A stretch of DNA of 64,000 nt from Moanibacter sp964542645 (GCA_964542645.1 CAZIUG010000015.1:62001-126000); one strand, 5' to 3'. Shown: positions 1 through 9,627, numbered from the stretch's first letter. Translations and numbers: made by a program. Notes: generated from the sequence alone by a model not told the origin.

Positions 1-325
1 CTTCAACACAAATGCCGACGAGGCCGCTTCCGCCGTAGCCTCGGCATTATTAGCACGCCGACTGGTATACCTGTGCGATGTTCCCGGACTTTTACGAGAT
101 CCGAAAGACCCTTCTTCCATTATCAGAACTCTCTACCTTGACCAAGTTGACGAGCTAAAAGATTCCGGTGTTATTTCTTCGGGAATGCTTCCTAAGGTTG
201 ACAGCGCAATCCGAGCTATTCAAGCCGGAGTCAAAAGAGTACACTTCATCGATGCTCGAATGCCTCACAGCATCCTCCTCGAGATTTTTACAGACAAAGG
301 AATCGGAACAGAGATTAGAAAATGA
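1..325 (+). CDS. argB: Acetylglutamate kinase, C-terminal part (cut by window start)
   Basis: N-acetylglutamate kinase phosphorylates N-acetylglutamate in arginine biosynthesis (cytoplasm). Only the last ~107 codons are present, read in frame from base 2. They carry the classic C-terminal features: GLLRDPKDPSS, then GVISSGMLPKVDSAI (GG/SGMxPK nucleotide-site loop) and the ending HSILLEIFTDKGIGTEI. The stop TGA at 323-325 overlaps the ATG of argD (ATGA), so the two are translationally coupled. Identity is clear from motifs and from the arg neighbours; the start and the N-acetylglutamate-binding half lie outside the window. Confidence 0.95.
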   Translation, partial: FNTNADEAASAVASALLARRLVYLCDVPGLLRDPKDPSSIIRTLYLDQVDELKDSGVISSGMLPKVDSAIRAIQAGVKRVHFIDARMPHSILLEIFTDKGIGTEIRK

Positions 326-1533
326 CAGCAATAGAAACTGAATGGGAAAGCCTCTACCGGGAGTATTCTCTTGGAAACTATGGAACCCCTCCCCTAACCC
401 TCATTAAGGGCCAAGGAACCAAGATTTGGGACGATCAAGGAAAGGAATACCTGGATTTTGTCTGCGGTATCGCAGTTACTTCAATCGGCCACTGCCACCC
501 AATTTGGGTCAACCGTATCAAAGAGCAGGTCGAAAAACTCGCCCATTGTAGCAACCTTTATCGAATTCCTAACCAGGCTATTCTCGCCAAAAAACTCTGT
601 CTTTATGCAGGCCCTGGAAAGGTTTTCTTCTGCAACAGTGGAGCCGAAGCTAACGAGGTCCTGATTAAGTTGGCGCGGTTGTACGGACAGGCTCGCTCCG
701 GGAAAGACGGAAAGCAATACAAGATCATAGCCTCAGAACACGCCTTCCACGGTCGCACTTTCGGAGGCATGTCTGCAACTCCTATCGAGAAAGTTCAGGG
801 AGGCTTCAAGCCAATGTTGGACGGATTTAATTTTGGGAAGTTCAATGATCTCGATAGCTTTACCGCACTGGTGGACGACCAGACTGCAGCGATCCTTCTC
901 GAACCCATACAGGGTGAGGAAGGCATCAATCCATGTAGTCAAGAATTCCTACGGGGAATCCGTAAACTCTGCGACGATCGTGGTCTCTTGCTTCTAGTTG
1001 ACGAGGTTCAATGTGGACTAGGACGAACTGGTGATTTTTATGGATTCCAGCATGCAGGAATTCAGCCTGATGCGATAGCCATGGCCAAGGGCCTTGGCGG
1101 AGGTTTTCCAATCGGTGCAGTTTGGATTGACAACCAACACGCCTCTTTGTTCAAACCCGGCTCACACGGATGCACGTTTGGGGGATCCCCTTTAGCCTGT
1201 GCCGCCTCATTGGCGGTTCTTGAGGTCCTTGAGAAAGAGAATCTATTGAATAGAATAAAGGAATATAGCTCTAAATGGATCGCATCGCTCAAGGAACTCA
1301 AAAACAAATGCCCTAATCTAATTTCAGAAATTCGAGGACGTGGCTACCTGGTCGGCATCGCTATGAGGGAAGATCCAACCGAAATAATCAACAAACTTCG
1401 AGAAGCTGGTCTGCTCACAGTTCCAGCAAGCGGAAACGTCATTCGTCTCCTGCCGCCCTATACTGTGTCAGAAAAGGAACTCGACCAATCCGTTGCAATC
1501 CTGGATTCGGTAATATCCAGGCACCTTCGATGA
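322..1533 (+). CDS. argD: Acetylornithine aminotransferase
   Basis: PLP-dependent class III aminotransferase (403 aa, usual family length) that converts N-acetylglutamate 5-semialdehyde to N-acetylornithine with glutamate as amino donor. Visible features: FCNSGAEANEVLIKLAR (PLP phosphate-binding region), AFHGRTFGGMSAT, LLLVDEVQCGLGRTG (Asp contacting the PLP pyridine nitrogen) and AMAKGLGGGFPIGA with the Schiff-base lysine. It overlaps argB by 4 nt, and argF follows after 87 nt. Class III enzymes are similar to one another (for example succinylornithine or GABA transaminases), but the arg context makes ArgD the simplest reading. Confidence 0.95.
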   Translation: MTAIETEWESLYREYSLGNYGTPPLTLIKGQGTKIWDDQGKEYLDFVCGIAVTSIGHCHPIWVNRIKEQVEKLAHCSNLYRIPNQAILAKKLCLYAGPGKVFFCNSGAEANEVLIKLARLYGQARSGKDGKQYKIIASEHAFHGRTFGGMSATPIEKVQGGFKPMLDGFNFGKFNDLDSFTALVDDQTAAILLEPIQGEEGINPCSQEFLRGIRKLCDDRGLLLLVDEVQCGLGRTGDFYGFQHAGIQPDAIAMAKGLGGGFPIGAVWIDNQHASLFKPGSHGCTFGGSPLACAASLAVLEVLEKENLLNRIKEYSSKWIASLKELKNKCPNLISEIRGRGYLVGIAMREDPTEIINKLREAGLLTVPASGNVIRLLPPYTVSEKELDQSVAILDSVISRHLR

Positions 1534-1620
1534 TCTGAAACGATCTATTATATTTTCATTCTCTATCCTCACGTACAGTGTTTTTCTATCGTTTTTCATT
1601 TGTCTCGCTAGGAACCAGAC

Positions 1621-2577
1621 GTGAAACATTTCATTAAAGAAACTGACTTTTCGGTTGCCGAGTTGCCTGAGGTCTTCGCTCTGGCAAGGGATTTCAAACG
1701 GTTGCGCAATCGCCACACGCCCCCGACTCTCAAAAACCAGACATGGGCGATGATTTTCTTCAAGACTAGCACCCGAACCCGAATCTCATTCGATGTTGGT
1801 ATCTACGAGCTCGGAGGCAACTCCCTCTATCTTACGCAAGAAAGTTCTCAGATAAGCCGGGGAGAATCATGGTCCGACACTGCTAAAGTAATGTCCCGCT
1901 ACGTTCACGGTGCTATCATTCGCGCCTACGAACACAAGGTCGTGGAGGAATTTGCTGCTGCTGGCAACATTCCAGTGATAAATGCTCTTACGGATTTTCT
2001 CCATCCTTGTCAGAGTTATAGCGATGTTTTCACCATGGCGGAAAAATGGTCTTCTACTGATGATCTAATTAATGCTGTCAAAGGTCGAAAGGTAGCCTTC
2101 CTAGGCGATTGTAATTCAAACATGGCAAAGTCTCTAGTCTTGGCTGGAAGCGTATTCGGTATGGAGATCGCCCTGTCTGGCCCGTCAGAATTCGCACCGA
2201 AAAAGGACCTTCAAATCCTTCTCCATGAAAACGGATTGCAAGCAACATATCTATTCGACAATGACCCGATGGATACAGTAGTTGGTGCCGATGTGGTCTA
2301 CACTGACGTATGGGTTAGTATGGGTGACGAACAAGAAGCCGAAGAACGGCTAGCAGTTCTTAATCCATATTCCGTCACCCCCCAACTCATGGCTCAGGCT
2401 AAACCAGATGCTCTATTCATGCACTGCCTCCCTGCTCATCCTGGCCAAGAAGTTGCAAAGGAAGTCATAGAGGGGCAACAATCAATCATATACGATCAAG
2501 CCGAAAATCGGCTTCATGTGCAAAAAGCGATACTTTCAGTCTTAAGCGAAGCAAATTCCAACAGACCAATCTCGTGA
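1621..2577 (+). CDS. argF: Ornithine carbamoyltransferase
   Basis: Makes citrulline from ornithine and carbamoyl phosphate. The 318-aa protein begins with GTG. Carbamoyl-phosphate-binding motif FFKTSTRTRISF (STRTR) lies near residues 43-54, HPCQSYSD (HPxQ) near 127-134, and the ornithine-binding HCLPAHPGQEV (HCLP) near 269-279, all expected for OTCase rather than aspartate carbamoyltransferase. It sits between argD and argG on the same strand, so one arginine operon argB-D-F-G is likely, with a possible internal promoter in the 87-nt gap before it. Confidence 0.95.
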   Translation: MKHFIKETDFSVAELPEVFALARDFKRLRNRHTPPTLKNQTWAMIFFKTSTRTRISFDVGIYELGGNSLYLTQESSQISRGESWSDTAKVMSRYVHGAIIRAYEHKVVEEFAAAGNIPVINALTDFLHPCQSYSDVFTMAEKWSSTDDLINAVKGRKVAFLGDCNSNMAKSLVLAGSVFGMEIALSGPSEFAPKKDLQILLHENGLQATYLFDNDPMDTVVGADVVYTDVWVSMGDEQEAEERLAVLNPYSVTPQLMAQAKPDALFMHCLPAHPGQEVAKEVIEGQQSIIYDQAENRLHVQKAILSVLSEANSNRPIS

Positions 2578-2693
2578 AACTTCAACCTGAATTTCTTTAT
2601 CAACTTCATCGTTAGTTTCAGGATTTCTCAAATGTGGGGTTAGATCCCTGTGGCCACAAGATCTGCTCTTCAAAAATCGCCGAACAAATTACC

Positions 2694-3923
2694 ATGAAAA
2701 TAGTCTTAGCATATTCCGGTGGACTCGACACCTCCGTCATCCTTCATTGGCTTTGCCAACAATATGACGCTGAGGTCGTAACATTCGCCGCGGATATTGG
2801 TCAACAGGAAGAACTGGAGGGTTTAGAAGAAAAAGCGAGAGCAACAGGTGCAGTTGCCCATTACTCGATCGAACTAATCGATGAATTTGCACAGGATTTC
2901 ATCTACCCAATGATGAGGGCAAACACTGTTTACGAAGGACAATACCTTCTCGGCACTGCTATTGCTCGACCATTGATTGCTAAGTCCCAAATCGCAATCG
3001 CAAGGGAAGTCGGGGCTACTGCACTTAGCCATGGTGCTACCGGCAAAGGAAACGATCAGTGCCGTTTCGAAATTACCTATGCGGCACTTGCTCCTACCCT
3101 CGAAGTTATTGCACCTTGGCGACTCAAAGAATTCCGCGAGAAATTTCCGGGCCGTAATGAAATGATTGAATACTGCAGGAAGGAAAACATACCGGTTGAA
3201 GCTTCTGTTTCCAAACCCTATTCAATGGATCGCAATCTCCTCCACATCTCATATGAGGCAGGGATCCTAGAAGATCCATGGTTCGATCCTACAATCATTT
3301 CCAATAAGGGCATGTTTAAACTCACTTCTGATCCAGAGGACGCTCCCGAGGAGCCTGAGGTCGTCGACTTAGAGTTTCTTAACGGAGACTGTGTTGCACT
3401 TAACGGCCAGCAAAAGACCCCACAGGAAGTTATGCAGGCCCTAAACCAACTCGGCGGCAAACATGCTATCGGCCGCGTCGACCTAGTCGAAAACCGATTC
3501 GTCGGAATGAAAAGCCGAGGAGTATACGAAACTCCTGGAGGCACAATCCTCATGCATGCTCACCGCCAAATTGAAAGCATAACGATGGATCGTGACCTCG
3601 CACATCTCCGTGACAGCCTCATCTCAAAATACTCCGAGATGATTTACTACGGATTTTGGTTCGCTCCGGAACGCGAAGCCCTCCAAAGTCTAATCGACAA
3701 AAGTCAGGAACACGTTACCGGAACTGTCCGACTCAAACTCTACAAGGGCAACGTCACGACAATTGGAAGAAAATCAGAATACTCCCTCTACGATCCTCAA
3801 ACCGCCTCAATGGAAGCCGACCATAGCTCCTACGACCCTAATGATGCCAGTGGTTTCATACGACTCCAGAGCCTGCGCCTCCGGGCTCGTAACAGGGCTC
3901 AAAGCGGGCCCGATATTGAGTAA
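2694..3923 (+). CDS. argG: Argininosuccinate synthase
   Basis: ATP-dependent ligation of citrulline and aspartate to argininosuccinate. The frame is open from a GTG at 2634, but the family N-terminus (MKIVLAYSGGLDTSVIL, the PP-loop ATP-binding motif) starts exactly at the ATG at 2694, which I take as the start (409 aa). Further family motifs: GATGKGNDQCRFE (citrulline/aspartate site), APWR and SVSKPYSMDRNLLHISYE. It follows argF by 116 nt and ends 33 nt before the convergent gene that ends at 3957. No argH is seen in the window. Confidence 0.96.
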   Translation: MKIVLAYSGGLDTSVILHWLCQQYDAEVVTFAADIGQQEELEGLEEKARATGAVAHYSIELIDEFAQDFIYPMMRANTVYEGQYLLGTAIARPLIAKSQIAIAREVGATALSHGATGKGNDQCRFEITYAALAPTLEVIAPWRLKEFREKFPGRNEMIEYCRKENIPVEASVSKPYSMDRNLLHISYEAGILEDPWFDPTIISNKGMFKLTSDPEDAPEEPEVVDLEFLNGDCVALNGQQKTPQEVMQALNQLGGKHAIGRVDLVENRFVGMKSRGVYETPGGTILMHAHRQIESITMDRDLAHLRDSLISKYSEMIYYGFWFAPEREALQSLIDKSQEHVTGTVRLKLYKGNVTTIGRKSEYSLYDPQTASMEADHSSYDPNDASGFIRLQSLRLRARNRAQSGPDIE

Positions 3924-3956
3924 GAGCCCCAACACAAAGACTACAAAACATCCACT

Positions 3957-5180
3957 TTAACTCAAGATACTCCATCGATCAGTAGCAGGTTCGTAGGGGA
4001 ATTTTTTTTCTGCATCCTCAATAATATCAACACCCAGCCCCGGTTTTTCGGGTACCAAAGCAAATCCGTTTTCCACTCGGATCGGTTCAGTAAAGATTCC
4101 ATCATCGCGAAAGGGGTTGTAGTGGTTGTTGTATTCCAGGATTTCTATTTTTGAATTCGACGCCGTAAAGTGAATATTAGCCAACCAAGGAAAACTCGAC
4201 TGCCAATTATGATTGACCACTAGTTTACCCCTTTCATGCGCCATACGTGCAATGTACCAAGCTTCCGTGAGGCCAGTAAAGCTACAGTCAAACTGGATTA
4301 TATCATAGGCATCCCGATCTATCCAGTTATTGAAATCATATCGTGTAACAAAAGTTTCGCTTCCAGCGATTTTGACAGTAGGCAAAAGCTGACCGAGTTC
4401 GATAGTTCTGGCAATTGCTTGGTTGACGGTCAGAGGTTTTTCGCTTTCACGATCAACTTCATCATACTGATGCTGGCACGGCTCTTCCAACCAGAAAAAC
4501 CGCAACTCTTCAAGAACAGGACAGAATTCTTTCATCTCGTAAAAAGATAAACCACGTTCGTGCATAAGATCGAAATCCCAACCAACCGACTCCCGTAATT
4601 TGCGAAGAAAAGAGGCGTAAGTTTTTACATTCATCAATTCCCTAAAGCTTTCTCCGAGACGAAATTTAAAGGAAGTAAATCCCTCTTCTTTGTATTTAAG
4701 GGCCTCGTCAATTAGATCCTCGGGTCGCTTCTTCCAATCGTGCAACGTCCCACAGCTGGCATAGTGCTTAACTTGTGGATCTAGATCTTCGCTATCACTC
4801 AGCAGCCTGTAAACCGGCTTGCTTTTAGCCTTACCAATTACATCCCAACAGGCATTTGTAACGCCTGCCCAAGCACAGGATCGTCTGAAACTTTTGGCCG
4901 AGGGATCATGTAATCCTACATCAAACAGATTTTTACCGACAATTTCCTGTTTGATCACTTTTTCCGTGTAGTTCTTAATAAACTGTCCGCCACCGTAATG
5001 TCCGGGAGGACCGACACCAACGATGCCTACATCGGTGAGAATCTCAGTTACCATCTCGATGCCGCAGCCCCACCAATATTTCTCAACAGGAATTTGACAT
5101 GAAAACAGACGCACTCGAATATCCGTAATCTTAATATTCTCTCGTTCTATATCTTCGAGTGGATGATAGCGCTTCTTCAC
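3957..5180 (-). CDS. Enolase-superfamily (mandelate racemase/MLE-type) enzyme, sugar-acid dehydratase-like
   Basis: 407 aa with a GTG start. The layout is that of a mandelate-racemase-subgroup enzyme: capping domain (about 15-145), then a barrel with FKFRLG (K172, KxR), metal-ligand strand FDLMHERG (D204), FWLEEP (E232/E233), AGSE (E275), then FDCS (D298) and VVNHNW (H324), a likely Lys/His-Asp acid-base pair. Such enzymes abstract a proton alpha to a carboxylate, typically dehydrating or racemising sugar acids; the substrate cannot be read from the sequence. It is divergent from the aldolase gene at 5456 across a 275-nt spacer, which suggests a dehydratase/aldolase pairing. It is one of six enolase-superfamily genes here. 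Confidence 0.85.
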   Translation of the reverse strand: MKKRYHPLEDIERENIKITDIRVRLFSCQIPVEKYWWGCGIEMVTEILTDVGIVGVGPPGHYGGGQFIKNYTEKVIKQEIVGKNLFDVGLHDPSAKSFRRSCAWAGVTNACWDVIGKAKSKPVYRLLSDSEDLDPQVKHYASCGTLHDWKKRPEDLIDEALKYKEEGFTSFKFRLGESFRELMNVKTYASFLRKLRESVGWDFDLMHERGLSFYEMKEFCPVLEELRFFWLEEPCQHQYDEVDRESEKPLTVNQAIARTIELGQLLPTVKIAGSETFVTRYDFNNWIDRDAYDIIQFDCSFTGLTEAWYIARMAHERGKLVVNHNWQSSFPWLANIHFTASNSKIEILEYNNHYNPFRDDGIFTEPIRVENGFALVPEKPGLGVDIIEDAEKKFPYEPATDRWSILS

Positions 5181-5455
5181 AATTAGTCAGAAAACCTGGA
5201 ACTGATTGGGCCTAATTACCATGGGATTAGCAATTTTACTTACAATTCTCAAATATCAGGCGGAAAATACGAACTGGCCTATTATCAAACTCGTCAAAGA
5301 TATAGACTCAGTCAATTTAAGATTATCCCACCCTATGAGGTAATATCTCGCATAATCTTAAATCTTACTTTCGAATTAACTTAAATAACCAACGAAGTAA
5401 AAGATCGACACCGACTTCACCACATTTCTAGAAAGGACTTAGAAAGGATTCTTAT

Positions 5456-6439
5456 ATGAAACAAGAAGCTCCCTGGATTACCTACAGGCCAGAATTAAAG
5501 GTACTAGATTGTACAATCCGTGATGGTGGTTTATGCAATAATCACCAATTTGATGATGATCTGGTGAAGGCAGTCTATGACACATGCGTAGAATCAGGTC
5601 TGGACTATATGGAGATCGGGTACCGCAACTCAAAGCGACTTTTTCCAAAAGACGAATTTGGACCTTTTCGCCACAGTGACGAAGAAGACATTCGCAAGAT
5701 CACCGGCGACCACAATCCCGAATCCACTGGACTCAAACTGTCACTCATGGCGGATGCCGGGAAAAGCGATTGGTCGGAAGATATACTACCATGCGATGAC
5801 AGCGTAGTCGACATGGTTCGCATCGCCTGCTACGTCAACCAAATCCCAGAAACGGTGGAGATGATCCACGATGCCCACGAAAAGGGATATGAAACAAGCT
5901 GCAATATAATGGCCATCTCCATCGTCCAACAAGCCGAGGTCGATGAAGCACTGAAAGCAATTATCGCTACTCCAGTCGACGTAATCTGTGTGGTCGACAG
6001 TTTTGGAGCGCTTTACCGCGAACAAATCGAAATCCTTGTCCGAAAATATCTAAAGGCGGTTGAAGGAACAGGCAAGGAAGTAGGTATCCATACTCATAAT
6101 AACCAGCAACTGGCTTTTGCTAACACTATCGAAGCAATCATTTTGGGATCCAATCGAGCCGATGCTACCATGGATGGTCTCGGTCGAGGAGCCGGAAATT
6201 GTCCCATGGAGCTTCTTATAGGTTTCCTGCGGAATCCAAAATTTAAAACCCGTCCTATATATCAATTATTGCAAGAATACTTTATACCTCTTCGAAGGAA
6301 CCTTGAATGGGGGCCGACCGTGCCATACAACATCACCGGCCAACACAACCAGCATCCACGAAGCGCGATCGCTTTTGAAGCCGGTTCCTCCAAGGAAGAT
6401 TTTGTTGATTTCTACGATAAGATGATCCGAGACATTTAG
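5456..6439 (+). CDS. DRE-TIM metallolyase (HMGL-like aldolase)
   Basis: 327-aa TIM-barrel enzyme of the HMG-CoA lyase/4-hydroxy-2-oxovalerate aldolase superfamily. Diagnostic motifs: LDCTIRDGG near residues 18-25 (the DRE-type Asp/Arg motif, R22 and D23), CVVDSFGALY near 178-187 and the metal site IHTHNN (H212, H214), followed by a glycine-rich GLGRGAGNCPMEL loop. It lacks the C-terminal communication domain of DmpG-type aldolases and the regulatory domain of isopropylmalate synthases, so it is a stand-alone catalytic domain. The start is set by AAAGGA at 5443-5448, 7 nt before the ATG. A retro-aldol reaction on a keto acid fits the neighbouring dehydratase, but this is inference. Confidence 0.8.
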   Translation: MKQEAPWITYRPELKVLDCTIRDGGLCNNHQFDDDLVKAVYDTCVESGLDYMEIGYRNSKRLFPKDEFGPFRHSDEEDIRKITGDHNPESTGLKLSLMADAGKSDWSEDILPCDDSVVDMVRIACYVNQIPETVEMIHDAHEKGYETSCNIMAISIVQQAEVDEALKAIIATPVDVICVVDSFGALYREQIEILVRKYLKAVEGTGKEVGIHTHNNQQLAFANTIEAIILGSNRADATMDGLGRGAGNCPMELLIGFLRNPKFKTRPIYQLLQEYFIPLRRNLEWGPTVPYNITGQHNQHPRSAIAFEAGSSKEDFVDFYDKMIRDI

Positions 6440-6537
6440 TGAATTTCAGGAAACCACGTAACTTTAGCGGATCTCAAACAAATCCTCACAATCGTAATTC
6501 TGAATTGTGTTTGTTCCTCAGGCGAGGGCCCTATTCG

Positions 6538-6576
6538 ATTACGAATCATTAGTCCCTCCTAGAGGGATTCGTAAAT
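6538..6576. terminator. Possible bidirectional terminator hairpin between convergent genes
   Basis: In the 152-nt gap between convergent genes ending at 6439 and 6592 lies a two-part inverted repeat. The outer arms are ATTACGAA (6538-6545) and TTCGTAAAT (6568-6576), with one bulge. The inner arm is a perfect 6-bp stem TCCCTC/GAGGGA (6553-6558 and 6562-6567) around a CTA loop. No clear T-run follows, so the assignment as a terminator rests on position and folding only. Confidence 0.35.
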
Positions 6577-6591
6577 GATCCTCTAGTTGCA

Positions 6592-7446
6592 TTAAATTCC
6601 GGCAGCTTGCCAAGCTGGCTCTAGTGACTCATGTGTTTCACTGACAGCCTGTTCAACTGGCAATCTCCCAAGTTTCGGATTAAATGGCTCTGGCGATACT
6701 GGACCATCGTATCCTATATCCTTTAAAGTTTTTAGAAATCCAATTAGGTCGATTACTCCCGTTGCTGAAGGCATGCCACGCTCATGATCGATAAAACCCA
6801 AAAACCCAACCCCTTGAGGTGCATCGTTGACATGGACATTGACAATGTTTTCGGCTGTGAGTGATCTCAAATCTTCAATCGTTCCCAAACTTGTGTACCA
6901 ATGCCAGCTATCCAATAAAAGACCTACGTTGTCTGTGCCAATTGCTTCGCATAACGCCAGCATACCACCGATTGTATAGATGAATCCATACCGCTTCCCC
7001 ACACGCTGAGTCCGGGGTCCTATAAATTCCAACCCCAATCGACACCCATGTTCCTGTAGGATTTCAGCAATCGGCCTCAGACGATATACATGCCAACGGA
7101 AGTTATCATCAAATTTTCGATCATTAGATCCAGACGGGATCCAAAGACTAGCTCGAGTAGCTCCAATCTCGGAAGCCGTTTTTGCAAATTCCGATAGTTT
7201 TCCCAATCCATTACTGTATTCCTCATCAGTCCCATTCCAGAGAACCGGGAATCCCCAGGCACCGATCCGGAGACCCTTGTTAACGAAAAGATCTGTTACA
7301 AAATCCGCCCCTTGTCTCTCAACTAGACCAGTAACCTCTCCGATATCTATATCGAGTCCTTGGAATCCTGCCCGCTTGGCAAGGGCCAAACCTTTCACTA
7401 GTTCTCTTTTGATACCAATGGCACCTAGCGACAGACTCTTAAACAC
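6592..7446 (-). CDS. Sugar phosphate isomerase/epimerase-family TIM-barrel protein
   Basis: 284 aa with a GTG start, AP-endonuclease-2/xylose-isomerase-like barrel. Putative metal ligands appear in the expected order: E in GLEFIGPRTQ, D and H in LLLDSWHWYTS, H in NVHVNDAP and the final E in SPEPFNP. Family members isomerise or epimerise keto sugars, or act as myo-inosose dehydratase; the substrate here is unknown. It lies on the same strand as the lactonase at 7542-8627 and the HpaI-type aldolase at 8887-9627. A distant relative at 32934-33773 also sits next to a lactonase gene, which supports a shared carbohydrate-catabolic role. Confidence 0.8.
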   Translation of the reverse strand: MFKSLSLGAIGIKRELVKGLALAKRAGFQGLDIDIGEVTGLVERQGADFVTDLFVNKGLRIGAWGFPVLWNGTDEEYSNGLGKLSEFAKTASEIGATRASLWIPSGSNDRKFDDNFRWHVYRLRPIAEILQEHGCRLGLEFIGPRTQRVGKRYGFIYTIGGMLALCEAIGTDNVGLLLDSWHWYTSLGTIEDLRSLTAENIVNVHVNDAPQGVGFLGFIDHERGMPSATGVIDLIGFLKTLKDIGYDGPVSPEPFNPKLGRLPVEQAVSETHESLEPAWQAAGI

Positions 7447-7541
7447 AATATTTTATTGTTAATCAATGCAAAGCGAACTCCGCCAAACCACAGTACAAAG
7501 ACCGGTTTTCTCGTAAATCGGTGTCATCGAATTAACAAACG

Positions 7542-8627
7542 TTAAATCGATTGGACCGGCAGGAACTTCAAACAAACAGGGCTTGGCACCTGAGCAACCT
7601 CACCGCAAGAAGTGAGGCCCCCAGTATTCTCATCGATATTGAATGTAAAGATATCGTTCGTATCTTGATTGGCCACCAAAAGGTAGGTTCCAGTCGGATC
7701 TATACCAAAGTTACGTGGGTTCTCCCCTCCCGTAGGTTCATGAGCAAGAACTTCTAAGGTTCCGCTTTTTTCATTGACCTCACAGATGACTATACTGTCA
7801 TGACCGCGGTTGGAACCATAAAGAAATCTACCGTTCGGATGCACATGTATGTCAGCAGTATGACTGGTGCTATCGAAACCAGGAGGAAGTGTGGACACCT
7901 TTTGAATAGGTTCAAGTTTACCATGATCGGCGTCATAGTTGTAAGCCACAATAGTATTTCCGATCTCATTGATAACATAGGCAAAACGACCATTTGGATG
8001 GAAATCAAAGTGTCGTGGCCCCTCTCCCGGATCAACCTCGATGAAGGAATGATCTGCATGAAGCAATTTCCCATTTTCTAAGTCGATCGAATATATCATA
8101 ATCTTGTCCAGGCCAAGATCAGGAACAAAAGCATGCATATTGTTTGGAGAGACCCTTATAGAGTGAGCATGGGGCTCATTTTGGCGATTCGGATTAAAAC
8201 CTGATCCCTTATGTTGAATGAAATCAGTAGCCACCCCCAGAGATCCATCTTCTCGAATCGGGAATAAGGTGACACTACCACCCCCGTAGTTTGCAACCAA
8301 GAGATAGCTCCCTGACCTGTCGATGTCCAAGTGACACGGACCGGGACCAACCGTGGTCTCAGTGTTCAAGTGGGTGAGAAACCCTCTCTTCTGATCGACA
8401 GAATAGGAAGCAGCAGCTCCACCAGGTTTGCCATCCAATTCATCCACCTCTCCTATAGCATAGAGAAATTGTCCGTCAGGAGATATATCAAGAAACGACG
8501 GATTAGCAATTCCTGATATGGAACTAACGCGTGAAAGACTCCCATTCGACATATTGAGCCTATAGACGTAGATTCCTTCACTATTTGTATTCGTGTAAGT
8601 TCCTATATACACAAAAAAGTCGCTCAT
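7542..8627 (-). CDS. Seven-bladed beta-propeller lactonase (6-phosphogluconolactonase/YbhE family)
   Basis: 361 aa with no signal peptide, so probably cytoplasmic. It has repeated propeller-blade motifs of the family: FVYIGTYTNTNSEGIYVYRL at the start, GPCHLDIDRSGSYLLVANYGGGSV, NEPHAHSIRVSPNN, GEGPRHFDFHPNGRFAYVINE, HPNGRFLYGSNRGHDSI and NPRNFGIDPTGTYLLVANQ. Such enzymes hydrolyse 6-phosphogluconolactone or related sugar lactones. It is paralogous to the gene at 31650-32744 with the same blade motifs. It probably opens a sugar lactone produced by a dehydrogenase in this region; which lactone is not visible. Confidence 0.85.
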   Translation of the reverse strand: MSDFFVYIGTYTNTNSEGIYVYRLNMSNGSLSRVSSISGIANPSFLDISPDGQFLYAIGEVDELDGKPGGAAASYSVDQKRGFLTHLNTETTVGPGPCHLDIDRSGSYLLVANYGGGSVTLFPIREDGSLGVATDFIQHKGSGFNPNRQNEPHAHSIRVSPNNMHAFVPDLGLDKIMIYSIDLENGKLLHADHSFIEVDPGEGPRHFDFHPNGRFAYVINEIGNTIVAYNYDADHGKLEPIQKVSTLPPGFDSTSHTADIHVHPNGRFLYGSNRGHDSIVICEVNEKSGTLEVLAHEPTGGENPRNFGIDPTGTYLLVANQDTNDIFTFNIDENTGGLTSCGEVAQVPSPVCLKFLPVQSI

Positions 8628-8886
8628 GTGAATTTCCGTAGTTTTAAATTTGGTGCGCCAGACCTACTATTCGATACGCCGACATGACATGTCAAATGCG
8701 GTATAGCAAACAGAGGAAAAATTTGGAGCGTATTCAATGAGATTCATCGTCGAAGGATACCCGATACAATCTACTGGTATCTCCGTACACCAATTCCTGT
8801 CCAGTTTTTGAAATATATTCCGAAACTCGTCGAAACAGACGTCACCTCTCGCTGCCAACACTAGGCACCTCCGTTGGTCTAAATTT

Positions 8887-9627
8887 CTATTTTAAATTAA
8901 GATTAGGTGGTGATGCTTCCAAGAGAACTGTAACACCCATATCCTTATATTTCTCGCGCAAATCTGGATCGTAACTTCTGACCATAAGTCTCGTGCCCGT
9001 TCCTTCGAGAACTTTTACAGCGTGGGCCACACAATCGTCGTCTGTTTTTAAAGGATGCAAAGGATTGCCTTCACGATCGAAACTTAAATCAGCAGGTCCC
9101 CAAGAAAGACAATCTACTCCCTCCTTTGCCAATCGACGAGCTCCGGCAACCGATCTCAAGGACTCAATCTGCATCCAAAGGACACCACGATTATTCCACC
9201 ACTTTGAATATTCCAAACGATCGCTCCGTTCACCAACTCCAACTCGCGATGCCCCACCCCAACTTCTTCTACCAATTTGAGGATAGTAGAAATAATTAAC
9301 TGCCTCTTCTACCGTAGTTTCTTCCTCAACCTGCGGTACTTCAATACCTGAGGGACCTAAATCCAAAAGGTTTCCTACCAGAAAGGTCAGGTAAGTATGT
9401 TTGATGCGAAATATCACAGGAATACCAAATCCATCCGCAGCATTACAAAATTCCACCAATCGTTCCTCATTGAAGGCTCCATGCTGACTATCTGTTGAAA
9501 TAAATCCATAATCATCATATTCCCAGATTTTCTTCAGATTGTCCGCCCTGGTAACCAAGGGCACACTTACCCCAATAACCAGTTCACCTCCATTAATTCT
9601 CTTCTTCAATGTCTCAATGCCATGCAT
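8887..9627 (-). CDS. HpcH/HpaI-family aldolase
   Basis: 246 aa, class II pyruvate aldolase family (2,4-dihydroxyhept-2-enedioate / 2-keto-3-deoxy sugar-acid aldolases). Visible motifs: FISTDSQHGAFNEE near the N-terminal third, GPSGIEVPQVEEET with the metal-binding Glu, LWMQIES and LSWGPADLSF with the second metal-ligand Asp. The predicted reaction is reversible cleavage of a 4-hydroxy-2-keto acid to pyruvate and an aldehyde. It lies 259 nt ahead of the lactonase gene on the same strand. Together with the isomerase at 6592 it could form one catabolic transcript; the exact substrate is not determined. Confidence 0.83.
   Translation of the reverse strand: MHGIETLKKRINGGELVIGVSVPLVTRADNLKKIWEYDDYGFISTDSQHGAFNEERLVEFCNAADGFGIPVIFRIKHTYLTFLVGNLLDLGPSGIEVPQVEEETTVEEAVNYFYYPQIGRRSWGGASRVGVGERSDRLEYSKWWNNRGVLWMQIESLRSVAGARRLAKEGVDCLSWGPADLSFDREGNPLHPLKTDDDCVAHAVKVLEGTGTRLMVRSYDPDLREKYKDMGVTVLLEASPPNLNLK

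Noticed and set aside
8667..8861. 64-aa minus-strand frame between the HpaI aldolase and lactonase genes
   Set aside because: Cys-rich without motif, no ribosome binding site and no hydrophobic segment; likely chance.
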